Below are positions 1 to 11,936 of a stretch of DNA of 64,000 bases, one piece after another (position 1 is the first letter of the stretch; each line of letters opens with the position of its first letter). The notes beneath the pieces were generated by a model that was not told where the DNA came from, ran no database searches, and saw only the letters and a list, made by a program, of their open reading frames with translations. The position numbers and the translations under genes are program-made. Source of the stretch: Crambe crambe (taxonomy: Eukaryota > Porifera > Demospongiae > Poecilosclerida > Crambeidae); contig OZ004583.1 of assembly GCA_963924555.1 (NCBI GenBank), positions 2,141,501 through 2,205,500 of the forward strand, in the 5' to 3' direction.

Positions 1-1504
1 AAGTAAGATCAAGGAATTTCTTGCGTATATCTTTGGTCACTTTTTCGAGACCACTGAAGTATCTCTCTTTACTTCTTGGGTCATAGTCCTCCAAATGGGG
101 AGGAGAATCTTCTTGGGGGTCCTTAGTAAGACCAGTATATTCTTTTATACCTGAAAGGGGAAAATGTAAATCTGTCCCATCTTCTTATGAGGAAAACAAT
201 CTCACCACCATTATTTCCAGCTTCATGTACACAGAGTGGCACCACTTTTTTCATTTCTCCTTCAACTTGACCATCAGTATCTTCACTAAGATCTAACAGT
301 ATAATAATGGTAAGCTAATCCTAAACATGTGGTATTTAAACCAAGAGAACACCTCAAACAAAACTTTAGAGCCTAGAAATCTCATGTAGCTATTATAGCT
401 ACGTAGTAGCTATGTCATGATGTGTGACACACACATGCACACCACACACACAGATTTCCTGCCAACTAATGGAGTAGCTATATAGCTAGCTATTATGCTT
501 TCCATGTCAACACACAACACAGCCATCTATAGGTAATAGAGCTGCTCTGCACTATACTACATACACTGGCGTTTATTCTCATTCTCAGTTTGTGATGTAG
601 GGGGGGTCTTTCTTTTCATTCCTTTTTGCTCCTATTGAGTGCACAAAAGAAAGACAAGAAGAGAAAAAGGAAAGAAAGAAAGAAAGAAAGAAAGAGATGG
701 TAAGAAGAAAAAACCAGTAGCTAGACTGGTAACTTACCTTGATCACTATAACAGACTCAAATTTATGGCTTACGTTTTCCTCATCATCTCTGCCATCCTC
801 CTCTGGTGTCTGTGAGCATACTCCAGAGTCTTGCAGTTCTATGAGGGTGGGCGGGGAAACAGTAATAGCTAGCTAGCTAAAACAATTCTCTAAAGGGAGA
901 TCTACAATGTCACATGTTGGATGCCAGCAAACTAAACTACAGCTGAGTTGACTATAGCTAGAGTTAACTACAGCTGAGTTGACTATAGCCTCATTCCCAG
1001 GCCAGGCCGGCCTGGGAATGAGGCTAAGTTGACACAGTGAGAGTTGTAGAGTTAGCTATACAGCTGAGTGGACTACAGCTATAGAGCTAGAGTTATAATT
1101 AACCTTTTGAAGTTAAAATTCCCTTTTCCTTCAGCAGTTTTATTACTTTAGTGACACTGTCAGCCATCTTCATTTCTAAGCAAATCCTCATGAAAGATGA
1201 ATATGTTGCTTTAAATGAAAGCATTGATTTCCATTTTTTTATGATGGCCATTTTTTTTTTCCTGTACCCGTTTATATTCATTGTCAATATCATCTATAGA
1301 ATCTTCTGGTATACCCAATCTCGTAGCAATACTTTTCCAATTTGAGCCACTAACTACTTCTGCTAGAATTGGTAAACTCTCTTCTGAACACTCTTGATCA
1401 AGTTCCTTGCATGAAATTTCAAGATATTTACAAATCTCTTCCAGTGTTGGAGGCTTCTCTGAAGACAATGACATGTTGTTCTTGGGTGGGGAGTTGGAAT
1501 AAGC
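1..1504 (-). CDS. Death-domain protein, 3' exons, runs off the left edge, possible frameshift
   Basis: Minus-strand exons inferred from frame and phase: about 1504-1104, 838-738, 314-206 and 150-1. All borders are GT-AG and the phases join (1, 0, 1). The first exon encodes a death-fold segment: the run SNWKSIATRLGIPEDSIDDI fits helices 2-3 of a death domain, and the tail RICLEMKMADSVTKVIKLL fits the last two helices. Death domains are adaptor modules that pair with others in signalling complexes. The two halves lie in different frames, switching at a run of ten T (1251-1260); one base fewer would restore a single frame, so this is either a sequencing error or a broken gene. The later exons (acidic, then IIILLDLSEDTDGQ and KKVVPLCVHEAGNNGG) match no family I recognise. 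The start is not seen: an ATG lies at 1474, or an acceptor at about 1504 would read in from upstream. Confidence 0.55.
666..697. repeat. (GAAA)n microsatellite
   Basis: A short purine-rich AAAG/GAAA tandem run within an intron of the death-domain gene. Confidence 0.8.
986..1026. repeat. Perfect 18-bp palindrome with 5-nt loop
   Basis: Left arm 986-1003 and right arm 1009-1026 are exact reverse complements (core CCTCATTCCCAGGCC), giving a GC-rich hairpin inside an AT-rich intron of the death-domain gene. It is flanked on the left by two copies of the direct repeat CTGAGTTGACTATAG. Confidence 0.9.
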
Positions 1505-1862
1505 ACACCTGACTCTGTACAGTGCACAGTCATAGATTCTATCTCTGACCTCATCATAACCACAATGCTATGAATTGTATCCACAAGGGTTGCCTTATAC
1601 TTTGATCAAAATCTTCATTGTGTTGTCATACAACATAATTATAGCAGCTGGCAGTAGTATTAGGGTCCTGATTACTGAGATCTAGCTAGTGTCAGCTCAG
1701 CCTATAGTTCAGCATGCAAAATTCGTCAGGAGATATCCACACCTTTATCTACACTTAATTTTTATTTTTTGATCACTTCCTGTGAGAGGAACCAAATAAT
1801 TATTGTTATGATGATTTATTTACAAAATTAAAAAAATACCTTTGCATAATGACCTAATTTGT

Positions 1863-2927
1863 TTAATCATTCACAGAATTAGTGGAAGACTCTGAGCTGA
1901 TTGACCGAAGTCGTTCTATCTCAAACTGCTGGTCAGTTACCTTCTTTTCTAGTTTTCTATGTCGTTCCAGGGCTTGTTTTGAGTCATTTTCAGCCTTCTC
2001 CTCAACTCTCTTCTGTTGTTCTTCAGCTCTCTTTTGCCGTTCTTTAGCTAGTTTTGCATCTATTTCAGCCTTTTCTCGTTTTGACTGTTCAATCTCACGC
2101 TTCAGATTTTGCTCTACAGTTTCCATCTTAGATACTTTGAGCTGTAACTTCATAATCTCTAAATCTCTGTCATGAACTTCATTCTTACGCTGTTCTTCCT
2201 TCTCCTTTATCTCCTTCTTGAGTTTATCAATTTCAGCTTGATATTCCTGTCTTTTCTTATCATTTATTCTCTCAGCATTCGAAAGACGAGTTTTACCTTG
2301 TTCAACTTCTCTTTCTTTTGCCTCAATTTCTTGCTTCAACCTGGAGATTTCTTCATCTTTAGTTTTCACTATTTCTTCAAACTTCAATTTTGTATCTTCC
2401 AACTCCTTTTCGACTAGTTCTTTTTTGTTGATCGTTTCTTCCAATTCTTCGGTAAGTTGACGTTCTGCAACTTCTTTCTCAGCAAGTGAACCTTTCAAAT
2501 CCTGTATAGATCTGTTCTTTTCTTCCACTTCTAATGCAAGTTCACTTTCTCGAACACTGGGGAAATTTGGTGCTGATCCTACATTAAACACCACAGGGTT
2601 CTGAAGATCAGGCTGAGTAGCAAGGTCTTGCGACTGAAAACTCTTAATGATGTCCTCATTCTCGTGGACAGCAGCAATAGTTTCATTCTCGTGTGGTTGA
2701 TCGTATGTTAACACTCCACTTCCAACTGGAATGAAGTGGGTTGGGCTACTTGTGTTTGTTTGGGAGGCAGCCTGCTCTGTCGGTATATAGCCAGAGCTTG
2801 GTAATGTTGCTATGGAATCTGATTCTCCTGTGGTGATTTGTGACAGAGAATTGCTGGTCTCTGGTGGTACGCCTGAATCGGCTTCGTGATGGGTGGTGGT
2901 CGGACTTGTAGGCTTGAAATTGGCCAT
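1863..2927 (-). CDS. Coiled-coil protein of unknown function
   Basis: A single open exon of 354 codons from the ATG at 2927 to the stop at 1863. The reading frame is open 22 codons further upstream but without an ATG. Residues 1-125 are Ser/Thr/Pro-rich and probably disordered. From about residue 135 to 340 there is an almost unbroken Glu/Lys/Arg/Leu heptad pattern (for example KELVEKELEDTKLKFEEIV), which is a long coiled coil. No enzyme motif is visible. It lies 200 bp downstream of the nibrin stop codon and upstream of the death-domain exons on the same strand. It could be a 5' exon of the death-domain gene if an internal donor is used, but I could not find a convincing splice junction. The family is not recognised. 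Confidence 0.6.
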   Translation of the reverse strand: MANFKPTSPTTTHHEADSGVPPETSNSLSQITTGESDSIATLPSSGYIPTEQAASQTNTSSPTHFIPVGSGVLTYDQPHENETIAAVHENEDIIKSFQSQDLATQPDLQNPVVFNVGSAPNFPSVRESELALEVEEKNRSIQDLKGSLAEKEVAERQLTEELEETINKKELVEKELEDTKLKFEEIVKTKDEEISRLKQEIEAKEREVEQGKTRLSNAERINDKKRQEYQAEIDKLKKEIKEKEEQRKNEVHDRDLEIMKLQLKVSKMETVEQNLKREIEQSKREKAEIDAKLAKERQKRAEEQQKRVEEKAENDSKQALERHRKLEKKVTDQQFEIERLRSISSESSTNSVND

Positions 2928-3127
2928 TGATTGGTGGTCAAGCAGATAGAGGGCGTTAATTGAAAACAAACAAAGTGTGAACTTTCCACTCAATGTGAGG
3001 GGGATCCCCTCTATTCCCGTGAACCATTACACATAATATCTAGATCTATGATCGCCAGCGTTCGGCATACGGGCATACGCGCATACGTGGTCTACTGCAA
3101 TGAGTATTCGTAATTAGCATCATGTGT

Positions 3128-6100
3128 TTAGTGTCTGTTTGGAATTCGCTTTCTTCTTGTGCCAAGAGAGAACACATCTTGAGAGCCTTCATTGGATATC
3201 TCATTTTCTTGGCTTGTCTGCTGCAGAAGTCACAAATTAATGGAGAGAGGGTGAGAAGAGATGGAGGAAGAGAAGGGAAAAAATGATTGTCCACTCCCTG
3301 GCCCTGCCAACATCATTATTCATTGACCAATTTACTTTCGGGATCCCAGCCCCACCTACATCATCATGATTATGACCCATACTCAACCTGTGTCCCTGGC
3401 ACCTACAATATTGTTGATCTTTACCTCATGACTTGTGTCTTTCCCAGCCCCGCCTACAGCATCACTTGTGCCTGGTTGGTCCCCCACCTACAAAACTGTT
3501 GACCCTTTACCTCATGACTTCCATCTCCCTCCATGATACACCAATCCTGCAGTTCTTGGTTCACCTCGGGGACGTAGATGGCAACATTCACATAATGAGG
3601 GACACCATTCCCTGCATGCTGAACCTGATTCAATGGTACAATGATGATACTGACTAAACTGAGAGTCCATGGGTAAATAATAATAGTGGAATTAACCTCC
3701 GAATAATGGACACTCCAAATAAAGGACACCTCTCTGTAAAGGACACTTGTTGCTGTCCCACCATAGTACTTTGTGTATTGAATGACCTCTGAATAAAGAA
3801 CACCTCTCTATAAAGGACACTTAGTACTTTGTGTATTAAATGACCTCTGAATAAAGGTCACCTCTCTGTAAAGGACACTTGTTGCTGTCCCACCATAGTA
3901 CTTTGTGTATTGAATGACCTCTGAATAAAGGTCACCTCTCTGTAAAGGACACTTGTTGCTGTCCCACCATAGTACTTAGTGTATTGAATGACCTCTGAAT
4001 AAAGGTCACCTCTCTGTAAAGGACACTTGTTGCTGTCCCACCATAGTACTTAGTGTATTGAATGACCTCTGAATAAAGGACACCTCTCTGTAAAGGACAC
4101 TTGTTGCTGTCCCACCATAGTACTTAGTGTATTGAATGACCTCTGAATAAAGGTCACCTCTCTGTAAAGGACAATTTCAGTGGCCCCAGATTGTCCATTA
4201 TTCAGAAATTCCATTGTAATAGTATAGTAGAACCTCTAAATCTTGGGACCCACCATTGTGAAGAGGTCCTTTTTTTAAACAAAGGTATTTGTCCTTTGCT
4301 AAGAGATTTGTTCTCTTTGAAATGTCCTTCAGTGGAAGGTTTGACTGTATTTGCATCATCATGTAACCCCTGACATAAAGAGACCTCTAATCTCTAACAA
4401 GGACATCTTTCTGGTTCCAAAAAGTGTGCATTATATAGAACAGTTCCCCATACCTTTCGAAATTTCTTGAAATTTCTTAGTCTGGAAGACTGTTCCTGTC
4501 TCTGTTCCTCTGCCACACCTCTTGTCCTCTTCCTCTTCCCCCCGTCCGATACCACCACCAGATTTGTTAACTCCACCCCCACAGTGACGACAGGCTGGGA
4601 AGGGCCAAGCTTGGAGGACTCTGAAGGAGTAGTCTGTGACGTCAGCAAGTTGTTGGCACGCTGAGCCAATCTACCAAACCTTGAAAGAGGCTAAGGAGGA
4701 GAGAAGAAAAAATAAACTTAAATTTCAAAGAAGAGCCTATCAATTCAACAGTACACCAGACAGTGCTTTAAGAATGTCCTTTATTGCTTGCCACTGATCA
4801 AAGTGGATCTCTCTTACTGTATATAAAATTTAATGATAATATAATGGACACACTTGGGACCTAGCCTTTGTCCTTTGTGGAGAGGTTGTCCTCTTTTGGA
4901 AGTCTTTAGGAGCATCCTTTATCATCAGAGGTTCTGACTGTATTGTACCTTAAGTTGTGGTGTTGCTCTGGCCTTGATAAACCCATCAACAGTCAAGACA
5001 GGTTGGTAGCACCTCACAGATGATGACGGCATCCCACCACCATCTGTCTCCCCCAAAGGATCCTCCTCGTCCAAGTCCATCCCCCCACCCACCACCTCCG
5101 ACCTATCCTCTTGCATCCAGAGGGTGTCGGCAGCTGTGGCAGGCGTGACCTTGGTCCTGCGCCCACCTGTGGACATGGCCGTCAGGGGAACTGCCTCCTT
5201 CAGCTTAGCAAAAGAGAGAGAGGTGAAAGACCTTTGGGTACTAAAGTTAAAAGTGGTATCAATGACTGCAGTGGTGGATGAGTCAGCTGGTAACATGCTC
5301 GAGTTGTGTGGAGTGTCCACAGGCCCTGGAGTCACAGATTTCTTTCTTCGCTTGCGAGTGCTCAGAAAAGGTGTGGACGAGGACATCAAAGAATTATTTG
5401 CCTCTTTGTGTCTCTTCTTGGGAGTTCTTGGTTCCATCCCACCAGCTCTTCCTAGAATGAAACTGGTCTCTTTTGCAGAATTTGAAACTGGATCCGGATT
5501 CTTCTCGAGTTTCGGTTTGGGTGCATTGTGGTCTCTTAGAGGAATGGAATTGGCATTATCGTTCCCGTCTGATACTGGATCCAAAGGTCTCGCTAAATAA
5601 TGGGTTGTTTTTGGTTTTCTCTCACTGGAAGGCAGTTCATCAGGATCAAGAATTATAATAGTAGACTTATCCTCTTTTTCAACACCGACATTTCTCCTGG
5701 AATCATCTCGAGTTTTTCTACTTGACGACCTTTTACCAGTTACTACTTTCATCTCATCACTTTCTTTGCTCTTCACTGTATCACCATTACTCTTGACTTC
5801 ACTCACTGGATTCGGAAATGGACTACTTTGTGGAGCTGAAGTATCACTCTCAACCTTCTTCTTCCTGCTTCCTTTACTTCTCATTCCCCCGAATAACACC
5901 TTCCCGGTTTGACTATCATCTTGCGAGCGATTGGAAACACTTCCAGTATCAGTCTCCATACACTGTCTCTTGTTTCCCGTACCATCTGCCACTGAACCAT
6001 CTCTGTCATTACAGCTGTTGTCTTCATCTTCTTCTTCATCATCATCGTCATCTTCATAAAAGATGGCTCTCCTTTTCTTACTCTTCCTTCCCTTGAATAT

Positions 6101-9100
6101 CTCCGTCATGAGACCAGAACTGGGGAGATTGCCAGCACCGCCTGCCTTACTGCCAGATGAAGGTGTCAGAGAAGAGGGAGCTAAAATGCTTATATTTGAT
6201 GATTGGAGAGTATTCTGTTGATTCTCCATTTGGTTTGCTGGCTTGGTTACTGCTACTGAGCGATCACAACTGTTAGAAGGAAAAACAGAAGATGTGGAGG
6301 AAACATTTTTGGATTTGTCTTTGCTTTCTTCTGTTTTGATTGAATCTCCAATTGGTTGCTCATTGGAAGTTGGAGCAATATATTTTTTCTTCTTTCTGCT
6401 AGGGGGGTCCAACTTACTCCTGACATCCACAGGTGACAGGCTAAAGTCTTCATCAAGAGGAGACCGTTTTCTCTTAACTGGAGCTCCATCAGCTGCTGCT
6501 ACATTCCTGCCAGCTTCTTGCATTGCCAATGGTGGCAAGTTTGAGGACTGTGTTGGTCTTCCTTTTGGAAGCAGGTTTGATTCAGTCAATGACGCTGAAC
6601 TCTCGTCAATCTTTGTTGGAATTTTCCCATCTGAAGAAGCATCAATACTTGTTGACTCAGCCACTTTACTATTCTTCTGACTACTTCTGATGATCACTTT
6701 CTTCCTTAGAGATGGTCTAGCGTGTAGAGTGATTTTGGTTGTTTTAGTCTGAGAATTTTGTGCATTTGAAATGAGAGGGGATGTGGTGTTTGAAGGGTGA
6801 GGGAAAGAAGATGATTGAGACTGAGAATCGAAAGGCATCTGAGATAAACTTGGAGGAGGAAGGGGATCAGTTGCTTCTGGTACTACACAAGAACATAAAA
6901 AAGTTGTCAAGTCAATTCACTTCTGTGACCGTGACTACCCTTTACCAAAGCGCCTTTACTGTGACGACCCTTTACCAATTCATTCACATGTGTATCTAGA
7001 CCCTTTATTTTATAACCTTACCTTGACAGTGTTTTGGGTTGCAATAGGTCTCTGTGGACATGTGGAGCAAGGCAAAACCAATCTCAGAGTCTGGAATACA
7101 TCTCAGCTCCTGCCTAAAGGAAAAAAGGTAGTCACACAACAATGAATAGCTACTTAATTCTTGTACCTCCTGAGAAATTGCTGGACTTTGCTAATCCATT
7201 TGCCTTCATCTGATGCTGGGTCCCTAGGTGATAAGACCACTGATTCCTTAGTAACAAGAATTTCCAAAGATTCAGAATCAGGGGAGTCAATTAGCTTGCA
7301 CTTTGCACCTGCACTTTCAATGCAGCCGTGGAGATCGCCATACTAAAGGACAGATAGTATGTAATAAGATTATACCTTGGTAGAGAGACTACTGTGTATG
7401 CTGCTACTCTTGTTTGCTACCATGAAATTGTCTTCTACAGTGAGGTGGGGAATTTCTTAGGGAGGTCAAATAGCTGGAAAAGGTGCTGTTGGGACATGTT
7501 AGGTGATTTCATTACAGGGTAGTCTGATTATTCCAGAGCTCATGATTATGGAGTACAGAAGGATAATTGAGCAAGTACTACATGTAGTAAAAAAAATTTA
7601 GTCAACAAAGGTGGTGATGTAAGAAAAGTGTTGGAACAAGAGCTGGATGGACAACTCATTGACATCATCCTTGATTTATGTTGTTGTTTTTAAATAGAAA
7701 AGAAATTTCTTTTGCTTAAATGCCTAGGAGGTGATTTGTGCATATAATGATGATGATGATAATAATAATAAAATAATAATATTATGCTAATTAATTCTCT
7801 AACTAGACAGGCTATTATAGGCAAGGTTAATTGTAGCTGAAGTTCATAGCTCTTGTGTTGCAATGTGTTATAATGTTGGCTCATAATCAGGCTTGGTAAG
7901 CAATTGTGAGACCAAGGTAAGCATGTCTCAACCCTTTACCAACCCAAGGGAAGGGAAAGAGCAGTTTGCTGGCTTGCTCTAGTTACTAAGTCATAAAAAG
8001 TTGCATGGAAGGGTCAGCTGTGTGAGACTACACAGCAGCTACTGTGCCTTTGGAAAGCCCGGCAGAGATTGTGCTTGTGCTCAAGCTGTGTTAATAGTCT
8101 GGCTGTGCCGACCCTTTACCTCCTTTTTCTTGGGGGTGGGGGGAGGGAAAGGGTCTGGTAACTCTAGCATACAGCGGTTTTCCAAAACCTTGCAACAGGA
8201 AAGTGGAAAGCGGAAGTGATTGGAGCGAACTGGTTGGTCAGATTGCTCATATTGATCATGTGACTCGCTTTCTGCAGTGCAGTTGCAAGATTTTGGAAAA
8301 CCGCTGTAAACGAGTTGTGTCAACGCGCGCTGCCAGGACAGCAGCCCAATCAGATTGCTAGAAATTGGTGCACGCGCTCTTCTTAATTACCCGCGTGCTT
8401 CCCGGCATGGCTAGGCTAGCTGTAGACTGTAGTGTAGCGATGGCAGAACAGCCACAGTTCCCCTGCGCATGATGAGCGCTTCAAGAAGCACTTAGATTCG
8501 ACTGAATAAAGCCTGAATAGTTACAGGCTGTAGCAGGGCTATAGCCCTTCTACAAGCTTGTTTTCAGTCATTTATCAGCCTCCTGTCTCCAAACACACTG
8601 AGCCGGACTAGCAGTAAGCCCCACCTATCAATTGCAAATACGTGTGCGAAAATATTTGTGGTGATGTAATCTGTGAAAAAGGAGGTAAAGCAGCCAGACT
8701 ACTGTGTTAGCTGAAATCCATGGCATCAGGCTGGAAGAGACACTATTCCATGCGCGCAATTATGAGTTTGACCAAAACTCCCTTGGGTTGGTAAAGGGTC
8801 GGCCCGCGAGACTATCTAGCTTTCGTTTCTAAATAATGCACACCTTACGGGTACACAAGTGGTACTGAGCATAGATATCTATGTACTGAGTCAGCTAACA
8901 GGACACTAAGAAAATATGGTGCTTGGATTTATTGCAGCTGCAGGAGCAGCTTTAGCTGGATATGGCATATTCAGGGGAGCCACTGATGCAGGGAAGGCTG
9001 CAAGGAGGGTAGGGAGAGGAACTGAAGACACTCTCGACAGTATCAGGAAAGAGGTAACTCAAGTGAGGGTCTTTCTGACAAACACTGCCTGGCCTGAAGT

Positions 9101-11168
9101 CAACAAGACTCTTGTACAGTTTCGAGGGGTGCTAGACAGGGCTGATGTATTTCTTATGACCAGTACCTTCACCGTTAAGGTCTTGGCACTGTTCCTGGCT
9201 CTGTGTGCAGCTTACATGACCCACAAGATCATTTCAGGGAGGAACTTTGTCCCACAGTGGATGAGAAGGAGAGGAAACAATTTCACTGCAACTGTCGAGA
9301 ACACTGTTCTACAAATAGTGTATTCCTTGTGCCTGCTAATAGCCTTGGTGTTGGTGCTGCAGCTGCTCAGAGACCTTTTCAATATTTCATGGCCACACGC
9401 CATCCCATTGGTTGTCATTGTACCCTCCCTAGCAACACTCGTCATCCTCTACCAGCACTTAGTGGCCACAGTAAAATTCGTTCTTACACTACTGAGGCTC
9501 ATTCCCTATGTAATCATCAAACTTCCCATCAACATGGGCCTAAATCCAGTGACAAAGGGCTCTGGTTATATGGAGACAATTCTTCCTTTACAACTCTGCA
9601 TGTGTATCATCTACCTGGTTTTATACTCGTTTGTACCTTATGGCGCATACTTGCTCCTAGACTACCTTACACAATCAGAAGAGTCTGTTCTCAAGTGCCT
9701 GCTAATTGGGTACGGTGTGTTCTGTGGTGCTACCATGATGATAGGTGTCCTCGGTGCTCTCATCATCAAGCTTTTCATTCGTCCAATGTGGGCCTGTCTG
9801 GCTATAAGGAATCTTTAAGACCACTAAAATGTAAACCTGTAAGCGCAGTTTTTGTAATCCTTTATGTCCTGTTTACATGTCCTTTTTTACATGTCCTTTT
9901 ATGGTCTTCTAGAAGTTTCTAGATCTTAGTTTTTGTCAACAAGTGAGCGCAAAAAGTCATCAGAGTCATGTAGGAGAACCAAATTTCAGGGCCATCCCTA
10001 CATTTTATAAAATTTTGCAATGACTTATCTTCATTATTTTCTTTGTAGGTATTTAGCTACACATGTTTGTATTTGTATGTCAAGAGAGGAGAGTATGACT
10101 GCCATGAAGGATGACTATCTGCAATGCAATACAGTACTAAAGAGCGACTTAGATCCTAAACACCATTAATCATATGGCTAAGGTTTGTTGTCTCAAGTAT
10201 GACAGTCTTGGGGGGTCAGTGCAGCTGAGCAGTTCTGAGGAGTCAAGGAACTTGCTAGCTATGCTCAGTGCCAGGTGTGCGCACTCTCTGCATAATGCTA
10301 TCGATAGCATTGATTTTGTATAGTAGAAACTTAGTCAGCAAAAGGTACACCTCTAGATAGTGCTTGAGCAGATAGTAACAATATATCAATGTGATAGCCA
10401 CAGTCGGTACGTCAGTATGCTAATCTTTTTATTATTTATGAATAAACTGAATAAAAGTTGATTTTATGAATAGAATGTGTCTGGAATTTTTTTCTTTCTG
10501 TTGTATGAAGATCAGGTTTTTTGAGATCTGAGTTCATAGGCATTATCCTTAAGATGTCAATTCGTTCAAAAGCAAGTACATTCAACATATTGCACATCTA
10601 GCTCTATAAAATGTGTAACATTCATAACCAATTTTACCTGTTTATTATCGAGAAAGTAGAAGATGTGATCCTGAAAGAGGTTTCTCCTTCTGTAGTCGGG
10701 AGCAAAGGACACCTCATCAGTGGAGCACAGGTTGACGTCCACCACTTTAGGGAGATAAAGGTCCGTCCGAGGGAGCGACTGTGATTCTTCCAGACACTTC
10801 ACCCCTGCTTCCACCCAAGATGGAGTGACAATGGGTCTACAAGATGCCAAAGCTGAAACCACCTGGAGGGGAAGGGGGGAGGAAGAGGGAGAGGAGGAAG
10901 GGGGGAGAGGGAGAGAGAGGGGGAGGAGGAAGGGGGAGAAGGAGGGGAGGGGGAGGAGGAAGGGGGAGAAGGAGGGGAGGAGGAAGGGGGAGAAGGAGGA
11001 GAAGGAGGGGGGAGGAAGAGGGAGAGAGAGGGGGAGGAAGAAGGGGGAGAAGGAGGGAGGGAGGGGAACAGTAAGGGAGAGAGAAGGAGGGGAGGAGAGA
11101 GGGAAGGGAAATGCTTGGAATGCTTAAATATGAAGAGATTTCCATCTACATAATATTATGTATGTACC

Positions 11169-11200
<32 letters not shown>

Positions 11201-11875
11201 TACAGACTGACACACATGCATACACTCTCCCCCTTGTACAGACACATGTACATACTTACTTTAACTGTGACTGTGAGAGCTGACATCACCAAATGAGTGC
11301 AACTTGGGCTCCATGAATTCTCCAACTTACCCCCTACAGCGATATAATGCACAGTATATACTAGAATTATTGCGCATGCATAGGGCAAAGGGTCGGTAGT
11401 AGAATTCAAGAAACAAACCTAGTTTCGCAACAGAGCGTTTCAATTTTGACTTCTCAGCAGGGGACATGCTGGAACAGCAAAACACCAGTGGTCTGAACAC
11501 CAACCTGAAGGATTGGAACACAGTCCCATTATGATCAAACTATGAAATGTGGGACACATCCTGATTAAATTTAGGGGTGAATTTATATTGCATAGTTGGA
11601 TCCCTTGATGTAGAAGAAAAACTCACTTGAATCTCCCAGTGATGGGGCTCTGACCAAACCTTATCTCATCATTATGACGTAGAAGGTGCTTGCTCTGAGG
11701 TGACACCTTCACTCCATTAATGAACGTGCCAAACTTGGAGTTCAGATCTGCGATTTGTACAGCACTGTCCTGTATTTGTATGGGATGGGATGAGAATTCT
11801 GTGTGTACAGTCTTATAAACCACACCCCCATATGATGGGAAGAAGATCTGGTGATTATGATATTCCATACCAATC

Positions 11876-11936
<61 letters not shown>

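Noticed and set aside
3046-3294. 82-codon minus-strand frame as a separate small gene
   Set aside because: Another frame in the same place is the last nibrin exon (3220-3128), supported by phase and by the basic C-terminal tail.
3711-4172. Regular repeats that might be read as a CRISPR array
   Set aside because: Units are contiguous 74-bp tandem copies without unique spacers, in a eukaryotic intron.
5124-5600. 158-codon plus-strand frame
   Set aside because: It is antisense to the long nibrin exon, where the opposite strand is accounted for by a phase-perfect gene model.
9203-9922. 239-codon plus-strand frame overlapping the membrane-protein gene
   Set aside because: Shifted frame of the 300-codon gene, with irregular Cys/His content and no domain; the 8916 frame has coherent membrane segments.
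10825-11145. Arg/Gly-rich and Pro/Leu/Ser-rich frames on both strands
   Set aside because: They are translations of the polypurine tract; no initiation context, homology or splice support.
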